Source: Marinobacterium halophilum
Lineage (GTDB): Bacteria; Pseudomonadota; Gammaproteobacteria; Pseudomonadales; Balneatricaceae
DNA: 64,000 bases
Direction of reading: 5' to 3'
Assembly: GCF_003014615.1 (NCBI RefSeq)
Contig: NZ_PYGI01000004.1
Span: 1-64,000 of the forward strand
Both the position numbers and the translations under genes were made by a program. Positions 7,953-16,581 of this stretch are shown here, piece by piece. How positions within the stretch are numbered: position 1 is the stretch's first letter; every line of letters begins with the position of its first letter. The notes under the pieces are model-generated. The model did no database searches. It had not been told where the DNA came from and worked only from the letters and a program-made list of their open reading frames with translations.

Positions 7953-9779
7953 ATGACGAATTTACACCGGCTGTCTTTCAGCCTACTTTTGGCCACAGCG
8001 CTACTGGCTGGTTGTTCAAGCCAGACGCAGCCGCCTCAGGTAGTGGACAAGACCGCTACGACTCAACAAAGTATTGACAGTCTACTACGCCAGGCCGACA
8101 AGCAACCGACAACGCCGGCTGCGGAGTTGCGCCTGCAGGCTGCTCGGTTATTGGCCCAGATGCAACAGCCACAACAGGCGCTGGATGCTTTGGCACCGAT
8201 CGATTTAAGCAGGTTGCCACCGACCCTGGCGTTCGAGGTTGCCAAGCTGAAAGCTCTGCTGACAACCGGCTCTGACGACCCTGCCGCCGCATTGCAGTTC
8301 CTGGATCGTCAGCGTTTCAACAACCTGCCTGCGCCGCAACAGGCCGAATTGGGGCAGCTGCGGGCTGACGCGCTGATGCAGCAGAATAACCCCATCGCCG
8401 CCGTGCGCGAACTGATCGTCAGCAGCTTGCTGACGCTGGATCCTGACGAGCAGCTACGTTATCACGACCAGATTTGGCACTTGCTGCAACAAACACCGTT
8501 GACGACGCTCAATGATGCTGCTCGCGGCGATAACGACTATCAGGAGCAGGGCTGGTTTGAACTTGCGCTAATGTTGCGTACCAGCACCGACTTGGCCGGC
8601 CGCCAGCAGGCACTGGAACAGTGGCGCACGCTGTGGCAATCACATCCGGCTCTGGCACTACCGCCCGCAGGCCTTCTCGGTATCGAACTGACGGGTGAAC
8701 AGCTGACCGTACAGCGAATTGGCGTGATTTTGCCACTCACTGGCGAACTTGCCAAACCAGCCGGAGCAATCCGCAAGGGTATCGAGGCGGCGTTGGCGGT
8801 TGCCCGCCGTGAAGGTCAGTCGACCCCGAGCCTCGTCATGCTCGACTCCACAGGTTTGAGCGACATTACGCCACTGCTGATGCAAGCACGCCAGCAAGGC
8901 GTGGATCTGCTGATCGGACCGTTGGATCCAACTCTGGTCAACCAGCTTGCCACCATGCCGCAACTCGAAATTCCGGTGTTGGCCCTGAACCCCGCCGAAC
9001 CGGGCCCGTCTCGCCCTTGGCAGCTGGAACTTTCCTCCGAGCATGAAGCTCGCATGATTGTGCGGCAGGCACTGTCTCAGGGCCACCGACGTGTATTGGT
9101 GATTGCACCGGCCGCCGAATGGGGTGATCGGGTACGTGCCGTCATCCAGGAAGAGCTTGAAGCCGCCGGCGGGAGAGTTGTCGGCACGCTACGTTATGAT
9201 GCCACCGGCAATTATAATGATCAGATTGCCGACCTGCTGCTGACCCGGCAAAGTGCTGAACGTGAGCAGGAACTGCGCAAACTGCTGCGCCACCGCCTTG
9301 CGTTTCAGGAGCGCCGCCGTCAGGATGCCGATGCCATTCTGATGACCGCCCAACCCGATGCTGCCCGCCTGATCAAACCGATGCTGGATTATCACTTTGC
9401 CGCTGACCTGCCGATCTATGCGACCTCTCACCTGTATGCCGGATACCCGGATGCAACACGGGATGTAGACCTCAATGGCGTCACCTTCTGTGACTTGCCA
9501 TGGCTGCTACAACCACCCAGCGAAGCCCATCGCCTACTGAGCAGCAATGGCGAGAATACCCTGTCCCGCTCTGGTCGGCTGTATGCACTGGGCGTGGATG
9601 CGATTAATGTGTATCCGTGGTTACCGCAGTTGGAGCAAGGCCCCGGCAGTTTCATTGTCGGTGAAACCGGCAAGCTGACAATGGATACACACAAGCGGCT
9701 GCAGCGTGAACTGAACTGTACCACCTTCACTAATGGCGTACCGGCCAGTCTGACCGAGGCCATACCCAACACCAACTAG
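7953..9779 (+). CDS. lpoA: LpoA, outer-membrane lipoprotein activator of PBP1A
   Basis: A 608-residue outer-membrane lipoprotein (LppC/YraM family) that reaches through the periplasm to activate the peptidoglycan synthase PBP1A. The signal peptide ends at the lipobox LLAGC (Cys near residue 21). The N-terminal half (to about 240) is alpha-helical TPR-like; the C-terminal half (about 250-600) is a periplasmic-binding-protein-like fold (starting near QRIGVILPLTGELAKPAGAI). It is first gene of lpoA-yraN-diaA-dolP, an order conserved from E. coli to Pseudomonas. Ribosome site GGATTGGGAT precedes the ATG. Confidence 0.95.
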   Translation: MTNLHRLSFSLLLATALLAGCSSQTQPPQVVDKTATTQQSIDSLLRQADKQPTTPAAELRLQAARLLAQMQQPQQALDALAPIDLSRLPPTLAFEVAKLKALLTTGSDDPAAALQFLDRQRFNNLPAPQQAELGQLRADALMQQNNPIAAVRELIVSSLLTLDPDEQLRYHDQIWHLLQQTPLTTLNDAARGDNDYQEQGWFELALMLRTSTDLAGRQQALEQWRTLWQSHPALALPPAGLLGIELTGEQLTVQRIGVILPLTGELAKPAGAIRKGIEAALAVARREGQSTPSLVMLDSTGLSDITPLLMQARQQGVDLLIGPLDPTLVNQLATMPQLEIPVLALNPAEPGPSRPWQLELSSEHEARMIVRQALSQGHRRVLVIAPAAEWGDRVRAVIQEELEAAGGRVVGTLRYDATGNYNDQIADLLLTRQSAEREQELRKLLRHRLAFQERRRQDADAILMTAQPDAARLIKPMLDYHFAADLPIYATSHLYAGYPDATRDVDLNGVTFCDLPWLLQPPSEAHRLLSSNGENTLSRSGRLYALGVDAINVYPWLPQLEQGPGSFIVGETGKLTMDTHKRLQRELNCTTFTNGVPASLTEAIPNTN

Positions 9780-9790
9780 AGGATCATGCG

Positions 9791-10150
9791 ATGGATCGCA
9801 ACCGTATTGGCATGGATGCCGAACAGCGGGCTGAACACTGGCTCTGTACACAGGGCCTGACGTTACTGCAACGTAACGCCCGCTGCCGCCTGGGTGAGAT
9901 TGACCTGATTATGCAAGACGGGGAACAGATCGTGTTTGTCGAGGTACGCACCCGCTCAGGACGGGCGTTTGGTGGTGCTGCCGCCTCGGTAGACTGGCGC
10001 AAACAACAGAAGCTGATCCGCGCCGCCCGCTTCATGCTCAGCCGCAACCCTCACTGGAGCCTTTATCCCTGTCGGTTTGACGTGCTCGCCTTTGAAGGAG
10101 ATTCGGAGAGAACCCCTCCGGTATGGTATAAAGATGCTTTTCGCCCATGA
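9791..10150 (+). CDS. yraN: YraN, UPF0102 nuclease-like protein
   Basis: A 119-residue member of UPF0102 with a restriction-endonuclease-like fold. Visible motif residues are the Glu of RLGEIDLIMQD, the VEVRTR strand and the Lys-containing helix DWRKQQKLIRAA, matching the D/E-ExK pattern of this fold. Biological role is not established for the family. The gene begins 11 bp after lpoA with AGAGGA as ribosome site, and is followed by diaA, so it is probably cotranscribed. Confidence 0.93.
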   Translation: MDRNRIGMDAEQRAEHWLCTQGLTLLQRNARCRLGEIDLIMQDGEQIVFVEVRTRSGRAFGGAAASVDWRKQQKLIRAARFMLSRNPHWSLYPCRFDVLAFEGDSERTPPVWYKDAFRP

Positions 10151-10180
10151 ACACGCCCATGAACACCGGAAACGCTTTTA

Positions 10181-10765
10181 ATGGAACTTGAAGACCGTAT
10201 TGTCAGTCAGTTTCACAACACCATGGAGATCAATGCGCTCACCATCGAGCAGCATACTCCTCTGATCGCTGAAGCCGGTGAACTCCTGCTGCAATGCCTG
10301 GTCAGTGAACAGAAGATCTTGTGTGTCGGCAATGGAGGCTCGGCTGCGCTGGCCCAGCATTTCTCCTCCTTGCTACTGAATCGCTTTCACCATGAGCGCC
10401 CGGGCCTTCCCGCCATGACGCTTAACGACGCGGCGGCCATGAGTGGTATCAGCGAGGAGACCGGTTTTGCCGATGTCTACTCCAAACAGATACGCGCACT
10501 CGGCCAGCCTGGTGACATTCTGCTGCTGATCTCCACCCACGGCCGCGCCAACAGCCTGGTACAGGCGATTCAGGCGGCACACGACCGTGAGATGACGGTC
10601 ATTGCGCTCAGCGGTGGTGATGGTGGCAACATGGCAGCCCTGCTGCTGCCGGACGAGATCGAGATCTGTATACCCGGTGCCGAGGATGCTCTGATCCACG
10701 GTGCTCACTTGCTGGTCCTGCACTGCTTGTGCGACCTGATTGAATATCAACTCTTTGGAGGCTGA
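10181..10765 (+). CDS. diaA: DiaA-type SIS-domain protein (phosphoheptose-isomerase family)
   Basis: A 194-residue SIS-domain protein. In E. coli DiaA binds DnaA and promotes timely replication initiation; the paralog GmhA isomerises sedoheptulose 7-phosphate. The motif CVGNGGSAALAQHFSS forms the sugar-phosphate loop, and LLLISTHGRANSL is the second SIS signature. The C-terminus (LHCLCDLIEYQLF) resembles DiaA rather than GmhA, which has a catalytic His-rich helix there. Pseudomonas orthologs in the same position are often labelled gmhA. DiaA is preferred from sequence and from the lpoA-yraN-diaA-dolP order. Confidence 0.85.
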   Translation: MELEDRIVSQFHNTMEINALTIEQHTPLIAEAGELLLQCLVSEQKILCVGNGGSAALAQHFSSLLLNRFHHERPGLPAMTLNDAAAMSGISEETGFADVYSKQIRALGQPGDILLLISTHGRANSLVQAIQAAHDREMTVIALSGGDGGNMAALLLPDEIEICIPGAEDALIHGAHLLVLHCLCDLIEYQLFGG

Positions 10766-10770
10766 TCGAC

Positions 10771-11346
10771 ATGATCAAACGTCCCTTGATCGCGATGGTT
10801 CTGGCATCCACAGTCCTGACCGGCTGTTCCAGCCTGGTCAGTGCCACACGCGAAGAACCAATTCAGGAAGATCAGGGTAGCCGCACACTCGGCCGCTATC
10901 TTGAAGACGAGTCTATCGAGACCAAAACGCTGGTCAACATCAGCAAAGGCTCGCAGGCACTGGCGCAATCACACATCAACGTGGTCAGTTACAACGCCCA
11001 GCTGCTGCTCATTGGCCAGGTGCCCGATGAACAGGTAAAGCAGGAGGCTGAACGCATTGCTAATCAGGTTCGTCACGTTCGCAAGATACATAACGAACTG
11101 GAAGTTGCAGGCCCGACATCAACCATCGTGCGCAGCAATGATGTCTATCTGACCAGCCGCATCAAGGTACAGATGCTGGCAGATAAACGGGTGTCTGGTG
11201 GCCGCATTAAGGTCATAACAGAGAATGGTGTGGTGTATCTGATGGGGCTGGTGACACCGGCTGAAGCGGATATCGCCGTGGATATTACCCGCTCCGTCAC
11301 CGGCGTACGCAAAATCGTCAAGGTCTTCGAATATATCGGTGCCTGA
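10771..11346 (+). CDS. dolP: DolP (YraP), dual BON-domain outer-membrane lipoprotein
   Basis: A 191-residue lipoprotein with signal ending at LTGC (Cys near residue 19) and two BON domains, roughly residues 48-115 and 125-190. The family supports outer-membrane integrity and binds anionic phospholipid at division sites in E. coli. GGAGG lies 9 bases before the ATG and the gene begins 5 bp after diaA, so it ends the lpoA operon. A strong hairpin follows. Confidence 0.93.
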   Translation: MIKRPLIAMVLASTVLTGCSSLVSATREEPIQEDQGSRTLGRYLEDESIETKTLVNISKGSQALAQSHINVVSYNAQLLLIGQVPDEQVKQEAERIANQVRHVRKIHNELEVAGPTSTIVRSNDVYLTSRIKVQMLADKRVSGGRIKVITENGVVYLMGLVTPAEADIAVDITRSVTGVRKIVKVFEYIGA

Positions 11347-11352
11347 CGCGAT

Positions 11353-11378
11353 CGGCTGCCGCATCAGTGCGGCAGCCG
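11353..11378. terminator. Convergent hairpin between dolP and sspB
   Basis: A perfect 11-bp stem (CGGCTGCCGCA, 11353-11363, with TGCGGCAGCCG, 11368-11378) and TCAG loop lie between the stops of dolP and sspB. T-runs are poor on both sides, so termination strength is uncertain. Confidence 0.6.
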
Positions 11379-11379
11379 C

Positions 11380-11844
11380 TTACTTCACCACGCGCAGCGT
11401 GGGTTTGCCCTTGGCTTTGGACTGGGTGGCTGGTGCTGAAGCCTCATCCTGATCGACAGACTCCATCTGCACCTCCTCAAGCACAGCACCACTCTGCTCT
11501 GCCTGCTCAAACAATTCTTCAACACCCGGCTCAACACCAAAACCCATGCCCATCCCATTTTCACGGGTAAAGATCGCCATTACCGCGACCATGGGGACAT
11601 ACACATTCATCGGCACGCCACCGAAACGCGCATTGAAACTGACGGCCTGATCATCAATCAGCAGATGCTGCACCGCAGTCGGCGCGATATTCAGCGTAAT
11701 CTGACCATCCTGAACAAACTGCCCCGGCACCTGCACACCCTGCAAGGTAGCATCTACGGCCAGATGCGGCGTCATATTGTTATCCAGCACCCATTCATAC
11801 AATGCCTTCAGCAGGTAAGGACGGCTCGGTTTGATATCGCTCAT
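11380..11844 (-). CDS. sspB: SspB, ClpXP specificity-enhancing adaptor
   Basis: Adaptor that binds ssrA-tagged proteins and delivers them to ClpXP. ATG at 11844 is chosen because it has AGGAG 7 bases upstream and starts at the family's N-terminus (MSDIKPSRPYLLKALYEW); the frame extends further upstream without a ribosome site. The folded substrate-binding domain spans about residues 5-110 (LTLNIAP-like strand, AVSFNARFGG, VPMVAVMAIF). A flexible acidic/Gln-rich tail ends with GKPTLRVVK, the short ClpX-binding peptide of the family. It lies downstream of sspA with a terminator-like stem between. Confidence 0.95.
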   Translation of the reverse strand: MSDIKPSRPYLLKALYEWVLDNNMTPHLAVDATLQGVQVPGQFVQDGQITLNIAPTAVQHLLIDDQAVSFNARFGGVPMNVYVPMVAVMAIFTRENGMGMGFGVEPGVEELFEQAEQSGAVLEEVQMESVDQDEASAPATQSKAKGKPTLRVVK

Positions 11845-11910
11845 AACAGCTCCTGATAACGCCACATCCATGCATCCATACGTCTGCGGCATAGCGTACA
11901 CCCTGTACAT

Positions 11911-11938
11911 AAAAAAGGGATGAAGTTGCCTTCATCCC
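11911..11938 (-). terminator. Intrinsic terminator after sspA
   Basis: GGGATGAAG (11917-11925) and CTTCATCCC (11930-11938) form a 9-bp stem with a 4-nt loop; on the minus strand it is followed by six T (11916-11911). It lies between sspA and sspB, so sspB must rely on read-through or its own promoter. Confidence 0.8.
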
Positions 11939-11967
11939 CGAGTTTGAACAGTACTGATCAACTCTGC

Positions 11968-12600
11968 TCAGTCACGCAACTCACGTTCCAGTTCAGACAA
12001 GCTGGCCTGGAAAGATTCACGTTCGAACAGACGCTGCATGTATTCCTGCAACGGCTGAGTCTGCGCTTCCGGCAGTTCGATCTCAAGTTGCGGCAAGCGC
12101 CACAGGATCGGTGCCAGGCAGCAGTCTACCAGGGTAAACTCGTCGCTCATGAAGAACGGCTTCTCGGCAAAGATCGGTGAGACGGCAACCAGACTGTCAC
12201 ACAGTTCCTTACGCGCCTGATCCAACTCGGCCTCGGTGCCTTCATCAGCCAAAATGCGATCGACCAGCACGCACCAGTCACGCTGAATACGGTGCATGTA
12301 CAGACGGCTTTCAGCACGAGCAACCGGGTAAACCGGCAGCAGGGGCGGATGCGGAAAACGCTCATCGAGGTATTCCATCATCACATTGGGTTCGTACAAC
12401 ACCAGATCACGATCCAGCAGAGCCGGCAGGGTGTTGTAGGGGTTCTGCGCCGCTACATCCTCCGGCAGCTCACTTGCTTTACACTCGACAATATCAACTG
12501 CCACGCCTTTTTCACAGAGTACGATACGTACACGGTGACTGTAATGGTCGGAACCATCGGAATAAAAGGTCATGGAAGAACGCTTGGCCACTACACCCAT
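11968..12600 (-). CDS. sspA: SspA, stringent starvation protein A (GST fold)
   Basis: A 210-residue RNA-polymerase-associated protein with a glutathione-S-transferase fold, which in enterobacteria and Pseudomonas modulates transcription in starvation and virulence. The N-terminal thioredoxin-like domain ([16 protein letters not shown]) is residues about 8-85, with [20 protein letters not shown] containing the cis-Pro region; the C-terminal helical domain follows. Family members lack GST activity. It lies directly downstream of petC on the same strand, as in Pseudomonas. Confidence 0.95.
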   Translation of the reverse strand: MGVVAKRSSMTFYSDGSDHYSHRVRIVLCEKGVAVDIVECKASELPEDVAAQNPYNTLPALLDRDLVLYEPNVMMEYLDERFPHPPLLPVYPVARAESRLYMHRIQRDWCVLVDRILADEGTEAELDQARKELCDSLVAVSPIFAEKPFFMSDEFTLVDCCLAPILWRLPQLEIELPEAQTQPLQEYMQRLFERESFQASLSELERELRD

Positions 12601-12633
12601 CGAACTATCCCCATAAAAGTTTGCGGCTGAAAC

Positions 12634-12664
12634 AAAAAATCTACGCGGCCTTTCGACCGCGTAG
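12634..12664 (-). terminator. Terminator of the petABC operon
   Basis: CTACGCGG (12641-12648) pairs with CCGCGTAG (12657-12664), 8-nt loop; reading leftward it is followed by a run of T (complement of the A-run at 12634-12639). It sits between petC and sspA. Confidence 0.8.
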
Positions 12665-12690
12665 CATCAGAACTGATCACCCGGTGACAA

Positions 12691-13461
12691 TCAGTGAATG
12701 TCTTTCCAGTACTCTTTCTTCAGAGCAAAGGCAAACACAAACAGGATCGCCAGGAAAATCAGAACCTTGGTACCCAGACGTTCAGACTCCAGACGAGACG
12801 GCTCGCCCATGTAGGTCATGAAGTTCACCAGATCATACACGGTCTGATCAAACTCTTCTGCAGACTGAGAGCCCGCTTCCTGAACTTTCAGACAGCCGCC
12901 CATGGTTTTACCCGTCAGCGGATCGATCTCTTCATGATCACCATGCGCCAATTCTTCCGGCGTGCAGTAATTAACGACCTTACCCTGCAGATCTTCCAGT
13001 ACGTTCGGCATGCCGACATCCGGGAAGACCGCGTTGTTCACACCCCAGGGACGCTCTTCATCCTTGTAGAAGCTACGCAGGTAGCTGTAAACCCAGTCAG
13101 GACCACGCAGGCGCGCTTCCAGTGACAAGTCGGGCGGAGGTGCACCAAACCAGCCAGCCGCATCATCCTTGGCCATGGCACTCTTCATGTGCTCGCCGAT
13201 CTTGGCGTTCGGGTCGAGGATCATATATTCCTCAACCAGCTCATTCGGAATACCCAGGTCCTGAGCTGAACGCTCAAAACGCTGGTAGCCCGCTTCATGA
13301 CACCCCATGCAGCGGTTCACGAAGGTTTTCATGCCACGCTGCAGGGACTCCTGGTTGGTCAGATCGATATCGATCGAGTCCAGGGGCACACCGGCACCGC
13401 CGGCTGCACTGGCAGTCATCGGAGCCAGCGCCATCATCAGTGTGATAAGGAACTTTTTCAT
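12691..13461 (-). CDS. petC: Cytochrome c1 of the bc1 complex
   Basis: Membrane-anchored c-type cytochrome that passes electrons from the Rieske protein to soluble cytochrome c. A 256-residue precursor with signal peptide (to about Ala-20), haem motif CMGCH near residue 54 and a single C-terminal membrane anchor (VLIFLAILFVFAFAL) ending in KKEYWKDIH. Its ATG overlaps the petB stop by one base (TAATG), indicating translational coupling. Last gene of petABC. Confidence 0.95.
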   Translation of the reverse strand: MKKFLITLMMALAPMTASAAGGAGVPLDSIDIDLTNQESLQRGMKTFVNRCMGCHEAGYQRFERSAQDLGIPNELVEEYMILDPNAKIGEHMKSAMAKDDAAGWFGAPPPDLSLEARLRGPDWVYSYLRSFYKDEERPWGVNNAVFPDVGMPNVLEDLQGKVVNYCTPEELAHGDHEEIDPLTGKTMGGCLKVQEAGSQSAEEFDQTVYDLVNFMTYMGEPSRLESERLGTKVLIFLAILFVFAFALKKEYWKDIH

Positions 13462-14717
13462 TAGCCTGTAACCCTTTCCGGAACCGGTTTAGTGCGCTCC
13501 ATGCGTGTGTAGAACGGCATCAGCAGGAAGAACAAGAAATACAGCACTGTACAGACCTGGGACAGGACAGTACGCGCCTCTGTCGCCGGCAGTACACCCA
13601 AAACACCCAGGATCACGAAGCTGACGGCGAAGATCACCAGCCAGACCTTGCTCAACCAGCCTTTGTAACGGATGGATTTAACCGGGCTACGGTCAAGCCA
13701 GGGCAGTACAAACAGGATAGCAATCGCGGCACCCATGACCACCACGCCCCAGAACTTCGCATCCAGGCCGAACATCGGGAAGGTTACCGCACGCAGCATC
13801 GCGTAGAACGGTGTGAAATACCAGACCGGGGCAATGTGCGCAGGCGTCTTCAGTGCGTTAGCCGGCTCGAAGTTCGGCTTCTCAAGGAAGTAACCACCCC
13901 CTTCAGGGAAGAAGAACACAACGGTACAGAATACGAACAGGAATACGACAACACCGACGATGTCTTTAACGGTGTAGTACGGGTGGAACGGGATGCCGTC
14001 CAACGGTACGCCGTTTTCGTCTTTCTTGTCCTTGATTTCAACGCCATCCGGGTTGTTGGAACCCACTTCATGCAGCGCGATGATGTGCAGAACAACCAGT
14101 GCCAGAATCACGATCGGCAGTGCAATAACGTGCAGAGCGAAGAAGCGATTCAGCGTGATGCCGGAGATCAGGAAGTCACCACGAATCCACTGCTGCAGGT
14201 CCGCACCGATAACCGGAATGGCACCAAACAGGGAGATGATAACCTGAGCCCCCCAGTAAGACATCTGACCCCACGGCAGCAGGTAGCCCATGAAGGCTTC
14301 AGCCATCAACGCCAGGTAGATGGTCATACCGAAGATCCATACCAACTCACGCGGCTTGCGGTAAGAACCGTACATGATGCCACGCAGCATGTGCAGATAT
14401 ATCACCACAAAGAATGCGGATGCACCGGTGGAGTGCATATAACGCAACAGCCAGCCATACTCGACATCACGCATGATGTACTCGATGGATGCAAACGCAC
14501 CTTCAGCACTCGGGTTGTAGCTCATGGTCAGCCAGATGCCGGTCAGGATCTGGTTAACCAGTGCCAGCAGCGCCAACGAACCGAAGAAATACCAGAAGTT
14601 GAAGTTCTTCGGCGCGTAATATTTCGACAGATGATCTTCCCACATGGCAGTCGCCGGGAAGCGGTCATCAATCCAGCCCATCAGGCCCGGATTACCTTTG
14701 TTACGGGTACCAGCCAT
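13461..14717 (-). CDS. petB: Cytochrome b of the bc1 complex
   Basis: Integral membrane subunit carrying haems bL and bH and the quinol oxidation and reduction sites. The 418-residue protein has the expected helices; haem-ligand His residues are in YMHSTGASAFFVVIYLHMLR and in NRFFALHVIALPIVILALVV. PEGGGYF-type loop and the PVWYFTPFYAMLRAV region (PEWY-like Qo motif reads PVWY) lie in the second half. It overlaps petA and petC by one base each. Confidence 0.95.
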   Translation of the reverse strand: MAGTRNKGNPGLMGWIDDRFPATAMWEDHLSKYYAPKNFNFWYFFGSLALLALVNQILTGIWLTMSYNPSAEGAFASIEYIMRDVEYGWLLRYMHSTGASAFFVVIYLHMLRGIMYGSYRKPRELVWIFGMTIYLALMAEAFMGYLLPWGQMSYWGAQVIISLFGAIPVIGADLQQWIRGDFLISGITLNRFFALHVIALPIVILALVVLHIIALHEVGSNNPDGVEIKDKKDENGVPLDGIPFHPYYTVKDIVGVVVFLFVFCTVVFFFPEGGGYFLEKPNFEPANALKTPAHIAPVWYFTPFYAMLRAVTFPMFGLDAKFWGVVVMGAAIAILFVLPWLDRSPVKSIRYKGWLSKVWLVIFAVSFVILGVLGVLPATEARTVLSQVCTVLYFLFFLLMPFYTRMERTKPVPERVTG

Positions 14718-15313
14718 TATGCAGTCTCCTGATCGACACCGATTACCAGTGTGTTGTCATCTTCATACTTGTGAGGCGGGATGACCAGATTGGTCGGAGC
14801 CGGAACCGACTTGTACACACGGCCTGACAGGTCAAAGCGGGAACCATGACACGGGCAGAAGAAGCCACCCAGCCAGTCCGCACCCAGATCTTCCGGGGCC
14901 ACTTCAGGACGGTAGGTTGGCGAGCAACCCAGGTGCGTACAGATACCAACCATAACGGCGATTTCCGGACGGATAGCACGCGCAGCGGTTTTCGGAATGT
15001 AATCCGGCTGCTGCGGCTTTTCTGACATCGGATCAGCGACACGATCGTTCAGCTTTTCCAGATTGGCCAGCACCTCTTCACCACGACGGACAACCCATAC
15101 CGGCTTGCCACGCCACTCTACGATCATCTGCTGACCAGGCTCCAGCTTACTGATATCCGCCTTTGCAGGCGCGCCGGCGGCTTTCGCCTTGGCACTCGGA
15201 TTCCAGGAAGCCACGAACGGGACGGCCGCTCCTACAGCACCCACTGCACCTACTGCAGATGTGGCACCGATCAGGAGACGACGTCGACCCTTATTCACGC
15301 CGTCATTGCTCAT
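14717..15313 (-). CDS. petA: Rieske iron-sulfur subunit of the bc1 complex
   Basis: Takes electrons from quinol to cytochrome c1. A Tat-type N-terminus (KGRRRLLIGATSAVGAVG) serves as the uncleaved anchor; the 2Fe-2S ligands are in CTHLGCSPTY and CPCHGSRFDLSG. ATG at 15313 is preferred over 15322 because AGGGGAGA then has proper spacing. First gene of petABC; the 260 bp upstream contain no gene and should hold its promoter, including an inverted repeat CTTTTGT/ACAAAAG at about 15345-15364. Confidence 0.95.
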   Translation of the reverse strand: MSNDGVNKGRRRLLIGATSAVGAVGAVGAAVPFVASWNPSAKAKAAGAPAKADISKLEPGQQMIVEWRGKPVWVVRRGEEVLANLEKLNDRVADPMSEKPQQPDYIPKTAARAIRPEIAVMVGICTHLGCSPTYRPEVAPEDLGADWLGGFFCPCHGSRFDLSGRVYKSVPAPTNLVIPPHKYEDDNTLVIGVDQETA

Positions 15314-15508
15314 TAACTTCATCTCCCCTCAATCGACCTGCCGCTTTTGTACGGACACAAAAGTCTGACGGGTCGCTCAGTCATGAAAAAACACAAAACC
15401 GGTTCGTTCAAATGCGCCGAATGTTAAAGAAAATACCCTTTTTTTACAAGGTAAAATACCTTCACCATTAGGCGAACACGAATTCTATTGACTTGACCCC
15501 AAGACGAA

Positions 15509-15543
15509 AAAAGCCCACAGCCGCAAGGGCTGTAGGCTTTTTT
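15509..15543 (-). terminator. Terminator of the rplM-rpsI operon
   Basis: AGCCCACAGCC (15512-15522) and GGCTGTAGGCT (15528-15538) form a stem with one G-U pair and T-runs on both sides (bidirectional). It is 31 bp after the rpsI stop and also faces the petA promoter region. Confidence 0.8.
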
Positions 15544-15573
15544 GCATTGCCATAGCGGCAGGGCCGCAAGCAA

Positions 15574-15966
15574 TTAACGCTTGGAGAACTGCGGACGCTT
15601 ACGCGCTTTGCGCAGACCAACCTTCTTACGTTCAACCTTACGAGCGTCACGAGTAACGTAACCTGCAGCACGCAGTGCGCCACGCAGAGTCTCGTCATAC
15701 TCCATCAGCGCACGGGTGATGCCGTGACGGATAGCGCCAGCCTGACCGAAGCCGCCGCCGCCTTTAACTGTGATGTGCGCGTCGAATTTCTCAACGTTGT
15801 CAGTCAGCTCCAGCGGCTGCTTAACAATCATACGCGCAGTAACACGACCGAAGTACTCTTCGAGTGTACGGTTGTTGATTACGATTTTGCCTGTACCAGG
15901 ACGCAGAAAGACACGAGCGGTAGAGGTTTTGCGACGGCCGGTACCGTAATACTGAGTAGTAGACAT
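15574..15966 (-). CDS. rpsI: 30S ribosomal protein S9
   Basis: A 130-residue S9/uS9 protein; its C-terminal tail ([14 protein letters not shown]) reaches the P-site tRNA anticodon. The N-terminus ([19 protein letters not shown]) and the [15 protein letters not shown] segment are diagnostic. It follows rplM by 13 bp in the standard L13-S9 operon. Confidence 0.98.
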   Translation of the reverse strand: MSTTQYYGTGRRKTSTARVFLRPGTGKIVINNRTLEEYFGRVTARMIVKQPLELTDNVEKFDAHITVKGGGGFGQAGAIRHGITRALMEYDETLRGALRAAGYVTRDARKVERKKVGLRKARKRPQFSKR

Positions 15967-15979
15967 TTTCGCCTTCCCC

Positions 15980-16408
15980 TTAGATGTTCAGTTCTTTCGG
16001 TTGCTGAGCCTGATGCGGATGTTCAGCACCAGCGTAGACCTTCAGCTTGGTGTACATGGCACGACCCAGCGGGCCTTTAGGCAGCATGCCTTTTACAGCC
16101 AGCTCGATAGTGCGCTCAGGGAAGGTCTGTACCATCTTGTTGAAGCTAGCTTCCTTCAAGCCACCCGGAAAACCGGAATGACGATAGTACATTTTGTCGT
16201 TGCGCTTGTTACCGGTCACGGTCACTTTTTCGGCATTAACTACAACGATGTAGTCGCCAGTGTCAACGTGCGGAGTATATACCGGCTTGTGCTTGCCACG
16301 CAGACGGCGGGCAATTTCAGTAGCCAGGCGACCCAGAGTTTTACCTTCTGCGTCAACAACGTACCAGTCGCGTTTTACTTCGGCCGGCTTGGCGGTAAAA
16401 GTTTTCAT
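15980..16408 (-). CDS. rplM: 50S ribosomal protein L13
   Basis: A 142-residue L13/uL13, an early-assembly protein of the large subunit. Sequence [20 protein letters not shown] is close to the E. coli start; GTGDYI-like [15 protein letters not shown] and [11 protein letters not shown] are family signatures. ATG at 16408 matches the family start; the frame extends to a GTG at 16420 that has no advantage. In E. coli, L13 represses its own operon through the mRNA leader. Confidence 0.98.
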   Translation of the reverse strand: MKTFTAKPAEVKRDWYVVDAEGKTLGRLATEIARRLRGKHKPVYTPHVDTGDYIVVVNAEKVTVTGNKRNDKMYYRHSGFPGGLKEASFNKMVQTFPERTIELAVKGMLPKGPLGRAMYTKLKVYAGAEHPHQAQQPKELNI

Positions 16409-16471
16409 GGATGGTTTCACCTTACAATTTAAGTCTCGAATCCGAGATTCCGACTTACCTTATAGTTATTT

Positions 16472-16495
16472 GTTAGCTACTTTACAGTCGCTAAC
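16472..16495 (-). promoter_or_regulatory. rplM leader hairpin (possible L13 autoregulatory element)
   Basis: In the 5' leader of rplM, GTTAGC and GCTAAC (16490-16495 and 16472-16477) form a 6-bp stem with a 12-nt loop. A second imperfect stem-loop (GGAATC/GATTC type) follows nearer the start codon. In E. coli an L13-binding leader structure controls this operon; whether this is the equivalent is inference. Confidence 0.4.
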
Positions 16496-16533
16496 TTACA
16501 CTTTTTCGGCACCCTGATTTACAGGGAGCGCGT

Positions 16534-16562
16534 ATTATACCCGTGCGCCCGTCGTCTGGGAA
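16534..16562 (-). promoter_or_regulatory. Candidate rplM-rpsI promoter
   Basis: A consensus TATAAT (minus strand, 16539-16534) is preceded by 17 bp and a weak TTCCCA (16562-16557) and followed by a GC-rich discriminator (ACGCGCTCC), typical of growth-rate-controlled ribosomal promoters. Confidence 0.6.
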
Positions 16563-16581
16563 GTACATCGAATGCGTTTTT

